A stretch of 64,000 nucleotides of DNA from Methylobacterium durans (lineage in GTDB: Bacteria > Pseudomonadota > Alphaproteobacteria > Rhizobiales > Beijerinckiaceae), in contig NZ_CP029550.1 of NCBI RefSeq assembly GCF_003173715.1, forward strand, positions 4,325,501 to 4,389,500, read 5' to 3'. Shown here one piece after another: positions 57,479-64,000 of the stretch. The notes beneath the pieces are model-generated. The model worked only from the letters and a program-made list of their open reading frames with translations. It made no database searches and was not told where the DNA came from. How positions within the stretch are numbered: position 1 is the first letter of the stretch; each line of letters begins with the position of its first letter. The position numbers were made by a program, and so were the translations under genes.

Positions 57479-57598
57479 GCGGTCGGTCTCCCGTGGCTGG
57501 AGACCGGAGGGAATGCAAAATTCATGCTGCGCGGCCGGGTTCAGCGCGCGCGTGGACGCGGGACGCAGACCGTCCCGGGACGTGCCCCCGCGCTCGGC

Positions 57599-57712
57599 TC
57601 AGAGCCAGCCCAGCGAGATGCCGGCGAGCAGCAGCAGGACCACGGCGCCGCCCGCGATCGTGCCCTGCGCCTCGTTGATCATCGGCTTATGGATGGGCGT
57701 CTTCATCTGCAT
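57599..57712 (-). CDS. 37-residue single-helix membrane microprotein
   Basis: Starts at ATG 57712 (MQMKTPIHKPMINEAQG) and has one hydrophobic helix (TIAGGAVVLLLLAGISLGWL) up to the stop at 57599-57601. GGGAGG precedes the ATG. The layout (polar N-terminus, one helix, immediate stop) is that of a small membrane protein. Function unknown. It is one of two membrane microproteins here on the same strand. Confidence 0.5.
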   Translation of the reverse strand: MQMKTPIHKPMINEAQGTIAGGAVVLLLLAGISLGWL

Positions 57713-57799
57713 GGCGGCCTCCCGGCTTCGGGGAAGTGTGCGCGCCCGCGACGCCGAAATCTCCATCAAAAGGCAGCCCGGCGCCCGCGCGGCGCCTGC

Positions 57800-57982
57800 C
57801 TATTCCGACGCCACGAAGATGGTGCCGAGGATGGCGAGGAGCAGGGAGCCGCCCGCGAGAAGTTCCTTCTCCTCGTCGGACATCCTCGAGATCCAACGGG
57901 CGTTGGCGAGGCAGGCGGCGATCAGCGCCAGGGCGATGATGGCCACGCCCATCAGATCCGTGAACTGAACCTCAGTGGGCAT
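57800..57982 (-). CDS. 60-residue membrane protein with two helices
   Basis: Starts at ATG 57982 (MPTEVQFTDLMG) with GGGAG upstream. Two hydrophobic helices (VAIIALALIAACLANARW and LLAGGSLLLAILGTIFVA) flank a charged loop ISRMSDEEKE. No family recognised. Encoded 87 bases upstream of the 37-residue microprotein on the same strand. Confidence 0.6.
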   Translation of the reverse strand: MPTEVQFTDLMGVAIIALALIAACLANARWISRMSDEEKELLAGGSLLLAILGTIFVASE

Positions 57983-58075
57983 CGTCGCTCCCGGTCGGCC
58001 TCGTTGCCGCAAGCCTAACAGACGCGCCGTCTGAAGACGAGGCGCGGACCATGATCGCGATCAACGTCCGCGGTG

Positions 58076-58432
58076 TCAGCGGATGATCGCTGCCGGCCGG
58101 TGCGGAGGCCGCATGCGATCGTCGTCGTCGGCCGCGATATGGCCCGCCAGGACGCGCGCCGGCGTCGTGTAGACGACCCGGAACCGCTTCGGCATCGGCC
58201 CGCATCCGATGCAGACCGCGTAGTCCCACCGGCGCCAGATGCGGGTGTTGCGCGCGTCGACGTCCCGCTGCCGCCTCTGCCCGAGTTCGATGGCGCGCTT
58301 CACCTCGGCGGCCTTCTGCTCGCTTGTGAGATCGGAGGGCGGTTTGTCCGGCCGCGGCTGAGGTTTGCCTTGGGCTAGGACGGATGACGCCATTGTACAG
58401 GACAGTACGGCTACTAGACTAGAAACGCGCAT
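58076..58432 (-). CDS. Small exported hypothetical protein
   Basis: A 118-residue protein with a signal peptide (MRVSSLVAVLSCTMASSVLAQG) and a basic, Pro/Arg/Asp-rich mature part containing YAVCIGCGPMPKRFRVVY with a Cys pair (CIGC). AGGAG lies before the ATG. Probably periplasmic. Function unknown; the CxxC-type pair could bind metal or form a disulfide. Confidence 0.6.
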   Translation of the reverse strand: MRVSSLVAVLSCTMASSVLAQGKPQPRPDKPPSDLTSEQKAAEVKRAIELGQRRQRDVDARNTRIWRRWDYAVCIGCGPMPKRFRVVYTTPARVLAGHIAADDDDRMRPPHRPAAIIR

Positions 58433-58643
58433 CGAGGCTCCTGATCAGTCAGTGAGCACTCCCCTCGTCCATCCGCCTACGCATGTAAACTCACGAAAGT
58501 TTCACGAGCGGCCCGGCGCATCTGGATATTCCTCCCTGCCGGCCTGCACGCCAGGCGGTGGCGCCGCGCATCGAGGCGTCCCCCGCGAGATCCTCGCCCT
58601 GAAAACGGCTGGCGCTCCGCGATCGCTTGCGTCATGCTGATGC

Positions 58644-59261
58644 ATGTTAATGCCGCGATCCGAACCGGACGGCGAACCGGGGCTGTACGTCGCCATCGGC
58701 GCATCGGGCCCGAAGGGTCTCGACGACATCCAGCGCCTGCTCGCCCGCCTGCCGCGCGATCTGCCCGCCGCCGTGCTGATCTGCGTTCACCGGCCGTTCG
58801 ACAAGGTCAGCCACCTGCGGGAGATCCTGCAGCGGCACTCGCCGCTTCCGATCCATCTCGCACAGGATTGCGAGCGCCTCCTCAGCGGCCGCGGCTACAT
58901 CGGGGAGCCGGACGCGCATCTCTGCCTCGCGGAACGAGGGTTATGCGGCCTGATCGCCGATCCCGAGAACCTCCACCGGAACCGCACGGTGGACGTCCTC
59001 TTCCGGTCGATCGCCGAGCACGCCCCCGGTCGCTTCATCGGTGTCGTCCTGTCGGGTGGGCTGGATGACGGCGCGCGCGGGCTGGCAGCGATTCACGAAG
59101 CGGGCGGCATGACGATGGTTCTGACGCCGCAACCCGCACCCGCGATGGGGATGCCCGAGAACGCGATCCGGTACGACGGGCCCATCGACTTCATCGGATC
59201 GCCCGAGGCGATTGCGGCCAAGATCACCGAACGCGCGCGAGAAGCAGCGCGGCCCTGCTGA
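58644..59261 (+). CDS. Stand-alone CheB-type methylesterase domain
   Basis: A 205-residue protein equal to the catalytic domain of CheB without its receiver domain. The expected triad is visible: Ser21 in IGASGPKG, His49 in CVHRPFD, and Asp142 in LSGGLDDGARG. It should remove methyl groups from or deamidate glutamyl side chains, but no chemotaxis gene is nearby. ATG 58644 or 58650 may be used. Other small stress-type genes (DUF6894, Crp family) follow, so it may serve a non-chemotactic pathway. Confidence 0.82.
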   Translation: MLMPRSEPDGEPGLYVAIGASGPKGLDDIQRLLARLPRDLPAAVLICVHRPFDKVSHLREILQRHSPLPIHLAQDCERLLSGRGYIGEPDAHLCLAERGLCGLIADPENLHRNRTVDVLFRSIAEHAPGRFIGVVLSGGLDDGARGLAAIHEAGGMTMVLTPQPAPAMGMPENAIRYDGPIDFIGSPEAIAAKITERAREAARPC

Positions 59262-59437
59262 GGCTTGATCGAGCGGGCCCGCTTCAAATGCCGCTGCCAA
59301 CGCGCGGGCGAGGCGTTCACACACGTTGTGGCCGCGCCGGCGCGATCGGTGCAGAGATCGAGCATCGCTGGCTTAGATCTCGGGCGCCGGCGGCTGTGAG
59401 ACCCGTGTGCTCCCGCCTAACGTCTGCGGAGAGCCCT

Positions 59438-59677
59438 ATGCCGCGCTACTTCTTCGACGTCCACGACGGCGGTCCCGAATTCGACGACACCGGGACCGAG
59501 CTTGCCGGCCCGGACGAGTCCTATGCGAAGGCCAGGTCTCTCCTGCCGGACATCGCCCGGGAAGAGATCCCCCGGAACGGCGACCATCGCACCTTCACCG
59601 TTCTGGTGAAGGACGAGAACGGCCAGCCCGTCTACTCGGCGACGCTGACCTACGCGGGCATCCGGTTGCAGCGGTAG
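59438..59677 (+). CDS. DUF6894 small protein
   Basis: A 79-residue protein beginning MPRYFFDVHDGGPEFDDTGTEL, the hallmark of DUF6894, followed by AKARSLLPDIAREEIP and TFTVLVKDENGQPVYSATLTYAG. Cytoplasmic, unknown function. Its 3' end overlaps the 3' end of the next, convergent DUF6894 gene by 83 bases. The ATG has a GGAGAG site just upstream. Confidence 0.83.
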   Translation: MPRYFFDVHDGGPEFDDTGTELAGPDESYAKARSLLPDIAREEIPRNGDHRTFTVLVKDENGQPVYSATLTYAGIRLQR

Positions 59678-60128
59678 CCCGTCGCGGTCGCCCGCTACGG
59701 GGCGGGTGCTCGCCGCGCCGGCCCATGTCGAGCGCGCGCAGGCGCGCCAGAAGGACATGGGTCTGCGACAGGGTCGCGTGGAGCGCGTCCCGTTCCTGAC
59801 CCACCGCGACGATCAGGCGCCGGGTCCGCTCGATCTCGGCCCGCGCCTTCTGGTCCAGCACGGGCGACGGCCGGCGCGGCTTGCGATCCGGGGCGAGAAC
59901 CTCCGCGAACGGCACCTCCAACAGGAACCGGCCCGCCGCGTCCGAGATCTCGAAGGCGGAGTGCATCAGGTCGGTCCGGCTCGCCCCGGCATGCGCCAGA
60001 TCGGCTGCGATCGTCGTGATGCCCTGACACACGTCGAGGTAGGCGTCCTCCAAGTTGTCGAAGGCGACACCTTCCGGATCCCATTGCAGGCCGTCGAGCG
60101 TGCGCAGATGGAAGTAGTAGCGCGGCAT
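59595..60128 (-). CDS. DUF6894 protein with an extended tail
   Basis: A 177-residue protein starting MPRYYFHLRTLDGLQWDPEGVAFD, a second DUF6894 member, with a middle block (EISDAAGRFLLEVPFAEVL) as in the family. Residues after about 100 form a coiled region (AEIERTRRLIVAVGQERDALHATLSQTHVLLARLRAL). The last 35 or so residues (Arg/Ser/Pro-rich) are encoded opposite the neighbouring gene and look like shadow sequence, so an original stop may have been lost. Start ATG 60128. Confidence 0.75.
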   Translation of the reverse strand: MPRYYFHLRTLDGLQWDPEGVAFDNLEDAYLDVCQGITTIAADLAHAGASRTDLMHSAFEISDAAGRFLLEVPFAEVLAPDRKPRRPSPVLDQKARAEIERTRRLIVAVGQERDALHATLSQTHVLLARLRALDMGRRGEHPPRSGRPRRATAATGCPRRSASPSRRAGRSRPSPER

Positions 60129-60303
60129 GTGGCGGCCTCGGCGGATCCTGATCGACAACGCAGGGGACGCCGTTGGATCGGCCTCCGCAGCCTGCGCTTC
60201 GAGGGCCCGAGCTTGCGCCGCCGCTGCCGCCGCCATCATTCACACAGGTGAAATCTCTGCCGGCCGAACACTCCTAGGCTGCCGGCACGCCCCGGAGACC
60301 GGC

Positions 60304-61059
60304 ATGCCCCAGCACCTCATCCGCAAGCTGGAGCAGTTCGTCCAGCTCTCGCCCGAGGACAAGCTGGCGCTGGAAGCCGCGAGCCGGAAGGTGCGCCTCG
60401 TCGGCCCGCATCAGGACATCATCAGCGAGGGCGACAGCCCGGAGCATGTCAACCTGATCCTGGAGGGCTGGGCCTGCCGCTACAAGCAGCTGGAGGACGG
60501 GCGCCGGCAGATCCTCTCGTTCTTCCTGCCGGGCGACCTGTGCGACCCGCACATCTTCGTGCTGCGCGAGATGGACCACTCAATCGGGACCATCACGCCG
60601 GTGCGCCTCGCCGAGATCCCGGCCGAGACCCTCTCGGATCTTACCGATCGATATCCGCGGATCACCAAGGCGCTGTGGTGGGAGATGCTGGTCACGGTGG
60701 CGGTGCAGCGAGAATGGACGGTCAACATCGGCCAGCGCATGGGCCTGGAGCGGATCGGGCATATCCTCTGCGAGCTGTTCATCCACCTGCGCGGGGTCGG
60801 GCTGACGGACGAGAACAGCTGCCTCCTGCCGGTCACGCAGATCGATCTCGGCGACGCGACGGGCCTGTCGAATGTCCACGTCAACCGCGTGCTGCAGGAA
60901 TTGCGCATGAACGGGCTGATCGTGCTGAAGGGGAAACGCCTGACGATTCCGGACCTTGAGGCGCTCCAGCGCGTATCGTTGTTCAACGTCAACTATCTGC
61001 ATCTCGACCGCGAGGGCCGCCGCTTCGACGCGAACGGCCCGGTACCGCACTCGGCGTGA
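60304..61059 (+). CDS. Crp/Fnr family transcription regulator
   Basis: A 251-residue regulator with an N-terminal cyclic-nucleotide-like beta barrel (about 15-125, GPHQDIISEGDSPEHVNLILEGWACRYKQL, LPGDLCDPHIF), a long dimer helix, and a winged helix (about 165-225, VTQIDLGDATGLSNVHVNRVLQELRMNGLI). It lacks an Fnr-type N-terminal Cys cluster, so it does not look like an oxygen sensor. Similar Crp proteins are abundant in Methylobacterium and bind unknown signals. A 97-codon or shorter gene follows, probably co-transcribed. Confidence 0.87.
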   Translation: MPQHLIRKLEQFVQLSPEDKLALEAASRKVRLVGPHQDIISEGDSPEHVNLILEGWACRYKQLEDGRRQILSFFLPGDLCDPHIFVLREMDHSIGTITPVRLAEIPAETLSDLTDRYPRITKALWWEMLVTVAVQREWTVNIGQRMGLERIGHILCELFIHLRGVGLTDENSCLLPVTQIDLGDATGLSNVHVNRVLQELRMNGLIVLKGKRLTIPDLEALQRVSLFNVNYLHLDREGRRFDANGPVPHSA

Positions 61060-61082
61060 ATGCCCGATGGGTCCCCGATGCC

Positions 61083-61349
61083 ATGCCGATAACGACGCCC
61101 GATCCGGAACAGGCCCATGCCCGGCGCGTCTGGCTGGAGCGCGAGCACGAGCATCTCGTGCAGGCCAATCAGCTCTTGGCCGACTGGAAACGACGCGTCC
61201 TCGATCAGATGATCATCGTCGAGGATCTGCGGGCGAAGGGCTACGACACCGCACTCGCCGAGGCCCTGCTGGAAACGATGCAGCGCACGCTGGAGGAGGG
61301 GCGCCGGCATCAGCAACTCATCCTGGAAGCCCTGAGCCTCTCCCGTTGA
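61083..61349 (+). CDS. Small helical protein downstream of the Crp gene
   Basis: A protein of 88 residues from ATG 61083, or 97 from GTG 61056, which would overlap the Crp stop in GTGA. It is helical and charged: AHARRVWLEREHEHLVQANQLLADWKRRV, then LDQMIIVEDLRAKGYDTALAEALLETMQRTLEEGRRHQQLI, suggesting a coiled-coil hairpin. Similar proteins accompany Crp genes in Methylobacterium by my recollection. Function unknown. Confidence 0.65.
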   Translation: MPITTPDPEQAHARRVWLEREHEHLVQANQLLADWKRRVLDQMIIVEDLRAKGYDTALAEALLETMQRTLEEGRRHQQLILEALSLSR

Positions 61350-61640
61350 TCCTGAAGTCCGCAGCCGGTGACACGCCGTGACACCGAAGCCGGAACGGTC
61401 GTGTCCCGCCGGCGCGCCCGCGCTCAGGATCTCCGATCGGTGGCCTGCGATGGCTTCGAGATCGGTCCGGCCTCGCCGGCGTGCGAGCCCCAGATCGTCC
61501 GCTTCGAAGATGCCGTCCGTAACACGGCCTCGCAAGTCGGCCGCAATTCTGGTTCCCGACCGCGATTCTCAGGGCGCCACTCGCGAACGAAAAAGGGGCC
61601 GGCGCTACGCCAATCCCTTCAGGTCCTTGCGGAAAATCGA

Positions 61641-61717
61641 TGGTACCACCGCCCCGGCTCGAACGGGGGACCCCCAGATCCACAATCTGGTGCTCTAACC
61701 AACTGAGCTACGGCGGC
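61641..61717 (-). tRNA. tRNA-His (anticodon GTG)
   Basis: A complete 77-base cloverleaf with encoded CCA (61641-61643 complement). Acceptor GCCGCCG pairs with CGGTGGT, anticodon stem CAGAT/ATCTG with loop TTGTGGA (anticodon GTG), and T-arm CCCCG/CGGGG. The discriminator base is A73 and the base before position 1 is T, so the usual G-1:C73 identity pair is missing, as known for alphaproteobacteria. A T-run with a small hairpin follows near 61590-61612. Confidence 0.95.
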
Positions 61718-61865
61718 ACTGGCGCGGGGTGTATCGCGGGCGTGCGGGCTTTTCAAGCGCCGCGTGATGCGCGTCCGCTGCTTGTGGATCGCGCCGACGG
61801 CAGGGCTGCCGGAGGCGGCATGGGCTTGGCCGCGGCTCCGATAGGGGCGACGTTCGTTAGAGAGC

Positions 61866-63767
61866 ATGTCCCCATCCCCTCAGGCTGCGGCCACCGGTCC
61901 GCGCACGGATCCGAAGCCCGCGATGTCCGCCCACCGCGCCAAGCCGCGCCGCCTGCCCGGAGGCCGGCTGCTGATCCAGGCGCCCGGACGCCTCCGCGCC
62001 CTGGTGCGCGCGAGCGAGGCCGGCCTGATTGGCCTAGCGGCAATTACCGGTTGCGTCGCGGGGGTCGTCGTCTCGGCGATGAACGTCGCGACCCAGAGCC
62101 TGCGGGAGCGCCTCTACGACCTGCCCGCGGGCCTGCGGCTCAGCGCGGCCGGCGAGGTCGATCCCCTTGCACTTCTGCTCGGCCCGACCTTCGGCGGGGC
62201 GCTGCTCGGCCTCCTCATCTTCGCGGTCGGGCGCTGGCGCGGGGGGCGGAAGCGGACCGTGATCGACCCGATCGAGGCGAACGCGCTCCACGGGGGCCGG
62301 ATGTCCCTGCGCGACTCCGTCTACGTCGCCCTGCAGAACGTCATCTCGAACGGCAGCGGCGCGTCGGTGGGGCTGGAAGCCGGCTACACGCAGATCTGCG
62401 CCGGCATCGCCTCGCGCCTCGGCCTCTCCTTCGAGATGCGGCGGGGCGACCTGCGCACCCTCGTCGGCTGCGGCTCGGCGGCGGCGATCGCCGCCGCCTT
62501 CGGGGCGCCGCTCACCGGCGCGTTCTACGCCTTCGAACTCATCATCGGCACCTACTCGATCGCGACGTTGACGCCCGTCGTGGTCGCGGCGCTCTGCGGA
62601 AGCGTCGTGGCGCGCACGCTCCTGCCGAGCCCGCCCCTCGTCGCCATCTCCGGGATCGAAGCGATCACCACCCGGCCGCTCACCACGGCAGATACCCTGC
62701 CGAGCCTCGCGCTGGGCCTCCTCTGCGCGGGTCTCGCCATCCTGATCATGCGGGGTGTCACGCTGGTGGAGCAGGGCGTGCGCGCCACGCGCCTGCCGCC
62801 GATCGCCGGGCCCGCAGTCGGCGGGCTCTGCGTCGGACTGCTCGCCGTCGCGATCAGCCCGCAGGTCCTGTCGGGAGGCCATGGGGCGCTCCACCTCCAT
62901 CTCGCCGAAGCGCACGGTCCCGGCCTCCTCGCACTGGCGATCCTGTTCGCGGGCAAAGCCACTGCGACAGCGATCTCGATCGGCTCGGGGTTTCGCGGCG
63001 GCCTGTTCTTCGCCTCGCTGTTCCTCGGCGCCGTCGCCGGCAAGATCTTCGCCCTCATCGCGCCGGAGGTGGTGCCGGGCCTCGCCGCCTTCGGGCTGAC
63101 GCCGCTCGCCTATGCGGTGATCGGCATGAGTTCGCTCGCCGTCGCGGTGATCGGCGGCCCACTCACGATGACCTTCCTGGCCCTGGAACTGACCAGCAGC
63201 TTCCCGATCGCGGGGCTCGTGCTCGTCGCGGTCATCGCCTCGTCGCTGACGGTCCGAAAGACCTTCGGCTATTCCTTCGCCACCTGGCGCTTCCACCTGC
63301 GCGGCGAGAGCATCCGCAGTGCCCACGATGTCGGCTGGATCCGCTCGCTCACGGTGGGCCGGCTGATGCGCAAGGACGTGCGGCCCGTGCCCCTCGAAAC
63401 GCCGATGGCGAGCTTCCTGCGCGCGCACCCGCTGGGCTCGCCGTCACGGGTCATCGTGGTGGACGGGCAGGGGCGCTATGCGGGGATCGTCAACGTGCCG
63501 GAGGCGCACGCTGCCGCGCGCGAAGCGGAAGGCGGGGAGCCGACGCTCACCGACGTGCTGCGCTATCCGCAGGACTTCCTCACGCCCGAGATGAACGCCA
63601 AGCAGGCATCTGCCACATTCGACCGGGCGGAGAGCGAGGCGCTCGCCGTCGTCGACGGCGAGGCGGAGCGGCGGGTGATCGGCCTGCTGACCGAGAGCCA
63701 CACCCTCAAGCGCTACAGCGAGGAACTCGACCGGCAACGCCTCGCCATGGTGGGCGAGGCGGTCTGA
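61866..63767 (+). CDS. ClC-family chloride channel/antiporter with CBS domains
   Basis: A 633-residue ClC-type membrane protein. After a 50-residue N-terminus, about ten hydrophobic helices (55-450) carry variant filter motifs: NGSGASVGLEAGYTQ, keeping the gating-type Glu, and GSGFRGGLFFASLFLG in place of the usual GxFxP. The C-terminus has a pair of CBS domains (about 490-620, VGRLMRKDVRPVPLETPMASFL and LTPEMNAKQASATFDRAESEALAVVD). It would move chloride or another anion across the inner membrane, with CBS regulation by nucleotide or ionic strength. Confidence 0.85.
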   Translation: MSPSPQAAATGPRTDPKPAMSAHRAKPRRLPGGRLLIQAPGRLRALVRASEAGLIGLAAITGCVAGVVVSAMNVATQSLRERLYDLPAGLRLSAAGEVDPLALLLGPTFGGALLGLLIFAVGRWRGGRKRTVIDPIEANALHGGRMSLRDSVYVALQNVISNGSGASVGLEAGYTQICAGIASRLGLSFEMRRGDLRTLVGCGSAAAIAAAFGAPLTGAFYAFELIIGTYSIATLTPVVVAALCGSVVARTLLPSPPLVAISGIEAITTRPLTTADTLPSLALGLLCAGLAILIMRGVTLVEQGVRATRLPPIAGPAVGGLCVGLLAVAISPQVLSGGHGALHLHLAEAHGPGLLALAILFAGKATATAISIGSGFRGGLFFASLFLGAVAGKIFALIAPEVVPGLAAFGLTPLAYAVIGMSSLAVAVIGGPLTMTFLALELTSSFPIAGLVLVAVIASSLTVRKTFGYSFATWRFHLRGESIRSAHDVGWIRSLTVGRLMRKDVRPVPLETPMASFLRAHPLGSPSRVIVVDGQGRYAGIVNVPEAHAAAREAEGGEPTLTDVLRYPQDFLTPEMNAKQASATFDRAESEALAVVDGEAERRVIGLLTESHTLKRYSEELDRQRLAMVGEAV

Positions 63768-63774
63768 TCACGGC

Positions 63775-64000
63775 TCAGCGCGGGCGGCGACCGACGCTGA
63801 CGACGTTGCCCTCGCGGACCTGTCGTTCGGGGATTGTGTTCTGGACGAGGGTGACGATGGCGGCGGCGTCGAGGCCGGCCTCCGCGTACATCCGGTCCGG
63901 CGCGTCGTGGTCCTGATAAGCGTCCGGCAGCGTCATCGTCCGAACCCGCACCCGGCCCGTGTCCAGCACGCCCCGCGCCGACAGAAGATGCAGCACCATC
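63775..64000 (-). CDS. dxs: 1-deoxy-D-xylulose-5-phosphate synthase, C-terminal part
   Basis: The last 74 residues of a protein entering from the right edge. [46 protein letters not shown] matches the C-terminal transketolase-like domain of Dxs, with the LPD...DHD-x-P-x-RMY-x-x-AGLD pattern. Dxs joins pyruvate and glyceraldehyde 3-phosphate, using thiamine diphosphate, in the first step of the MEP isoprenoid pathway. It is convergent with the ClC gene; seven bases separate the stops. Confidence 0.85.
   Translation of the reverse strand, partial: MVLHLLSARGVLDTGRVRVRTMTLPDAYQDHDAPDRMYAEAGLDAAAIVTLVQNTIPERQVREGNVVSVGRRPR

Noticed and set aside
61378..61698. 106-codon plus-strand frame before tRNA-His
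   Set aside because: It runs through the tRNA gene, has shadow-like composition and no ribosome-binding site.

Overview
The window is high-GC bacterial DNA with the gene content of an alphaproteobacterium of the order Hyphomicrobiales (Rhizobiales), most like Methylobacterium. Clues are the DUF2794, DUF1674, DUF465 and DUF6894 families, a phasin, an ExoR-like Sel1 protein, a PdhS/DivJ-type histidine kinase, the block rsmB - heparinase - purH, and a tRNA-His with A73 and no G-1, which is an alphaproteobacterial trait. The assignment is inference from gene content; no database was searched.

Layout. 1-4087 is the right end of an integrated element. It has a partial gene running off the left edge, an intact IS1182-type insertion sequence, a small unknown gene, a tyrosine integrase, and a 3' fragment of a tRNA-Arg(TCT) that marks the attachment site. 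4088-31.8 kb is chromosome: isochorismatase-like hydrolase, poxB, lutABC, a transglutaminase-like protein, eutBC, ilvD-exoR, xthA, a ceramidase-like membrane protein, hom-glpX, a TPR lipoprotein, purE-purK, two DUF465 genes, prpE, an old-yellow-enzyme, DUF2794, a candidate structured RNA, bluB, an L,D-transpeptidase, a cupin, and DUF1674 divergent from rsmB. 31.8-46.3 kb holds small proteins, heparinase II/III, purH, an MFS transporter, actP-yjcH-acs, and a PdhS-like kinase gene with an apparent frameshift. 46.5-52.3 kb holds a phasin with a palindromic operator-like site, a second frameshifted small gene, another L,D-transpeptidase, two tandem transglutaminase-like genes below a NepR-like/receiver fusion, and a lytic transglycosylase. 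52.4-57.3 kb is a complete dctBD/dctA C4-dicarboxylate module with a recognisable sigma-54 promoter and two upstream activator-like palindromes. 57.3-64 kb holds microproteins, a CheB-type methylesterase, two DUF6894 genes with overlapping 3' ends, a Crp-family regulator, tRNA-His, a ClC channel and the 3' end of dxs.

How the genes work together. Much of the chromosome serves growth on small organic acids and amines: lactate (lutABC), pyruvate to acetate (poxB), acetate uptake and activation (actP, yjcH, acs), propionate activation (prpE), C4-dicarboxylates (dctABD) and ethanolamine (eutBC). EutBC needs coenzyme B12, and bluB makes its lower ligand. A second theme is the envelope: two L,D-transpeptidases, a lytic transglycosylase, an ExoR-like regulator and a heparinase. 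I saw no CRISPR array, toxin-antitoxin pair or recognisable defence system. The most unusual observations are the IS whose target duplication copies a ribosome-binding site, the NepR-like/receiver fusion, a transglutaminase lacking its catalytic His, and a candidate ncRNA ending in a clear terminator.
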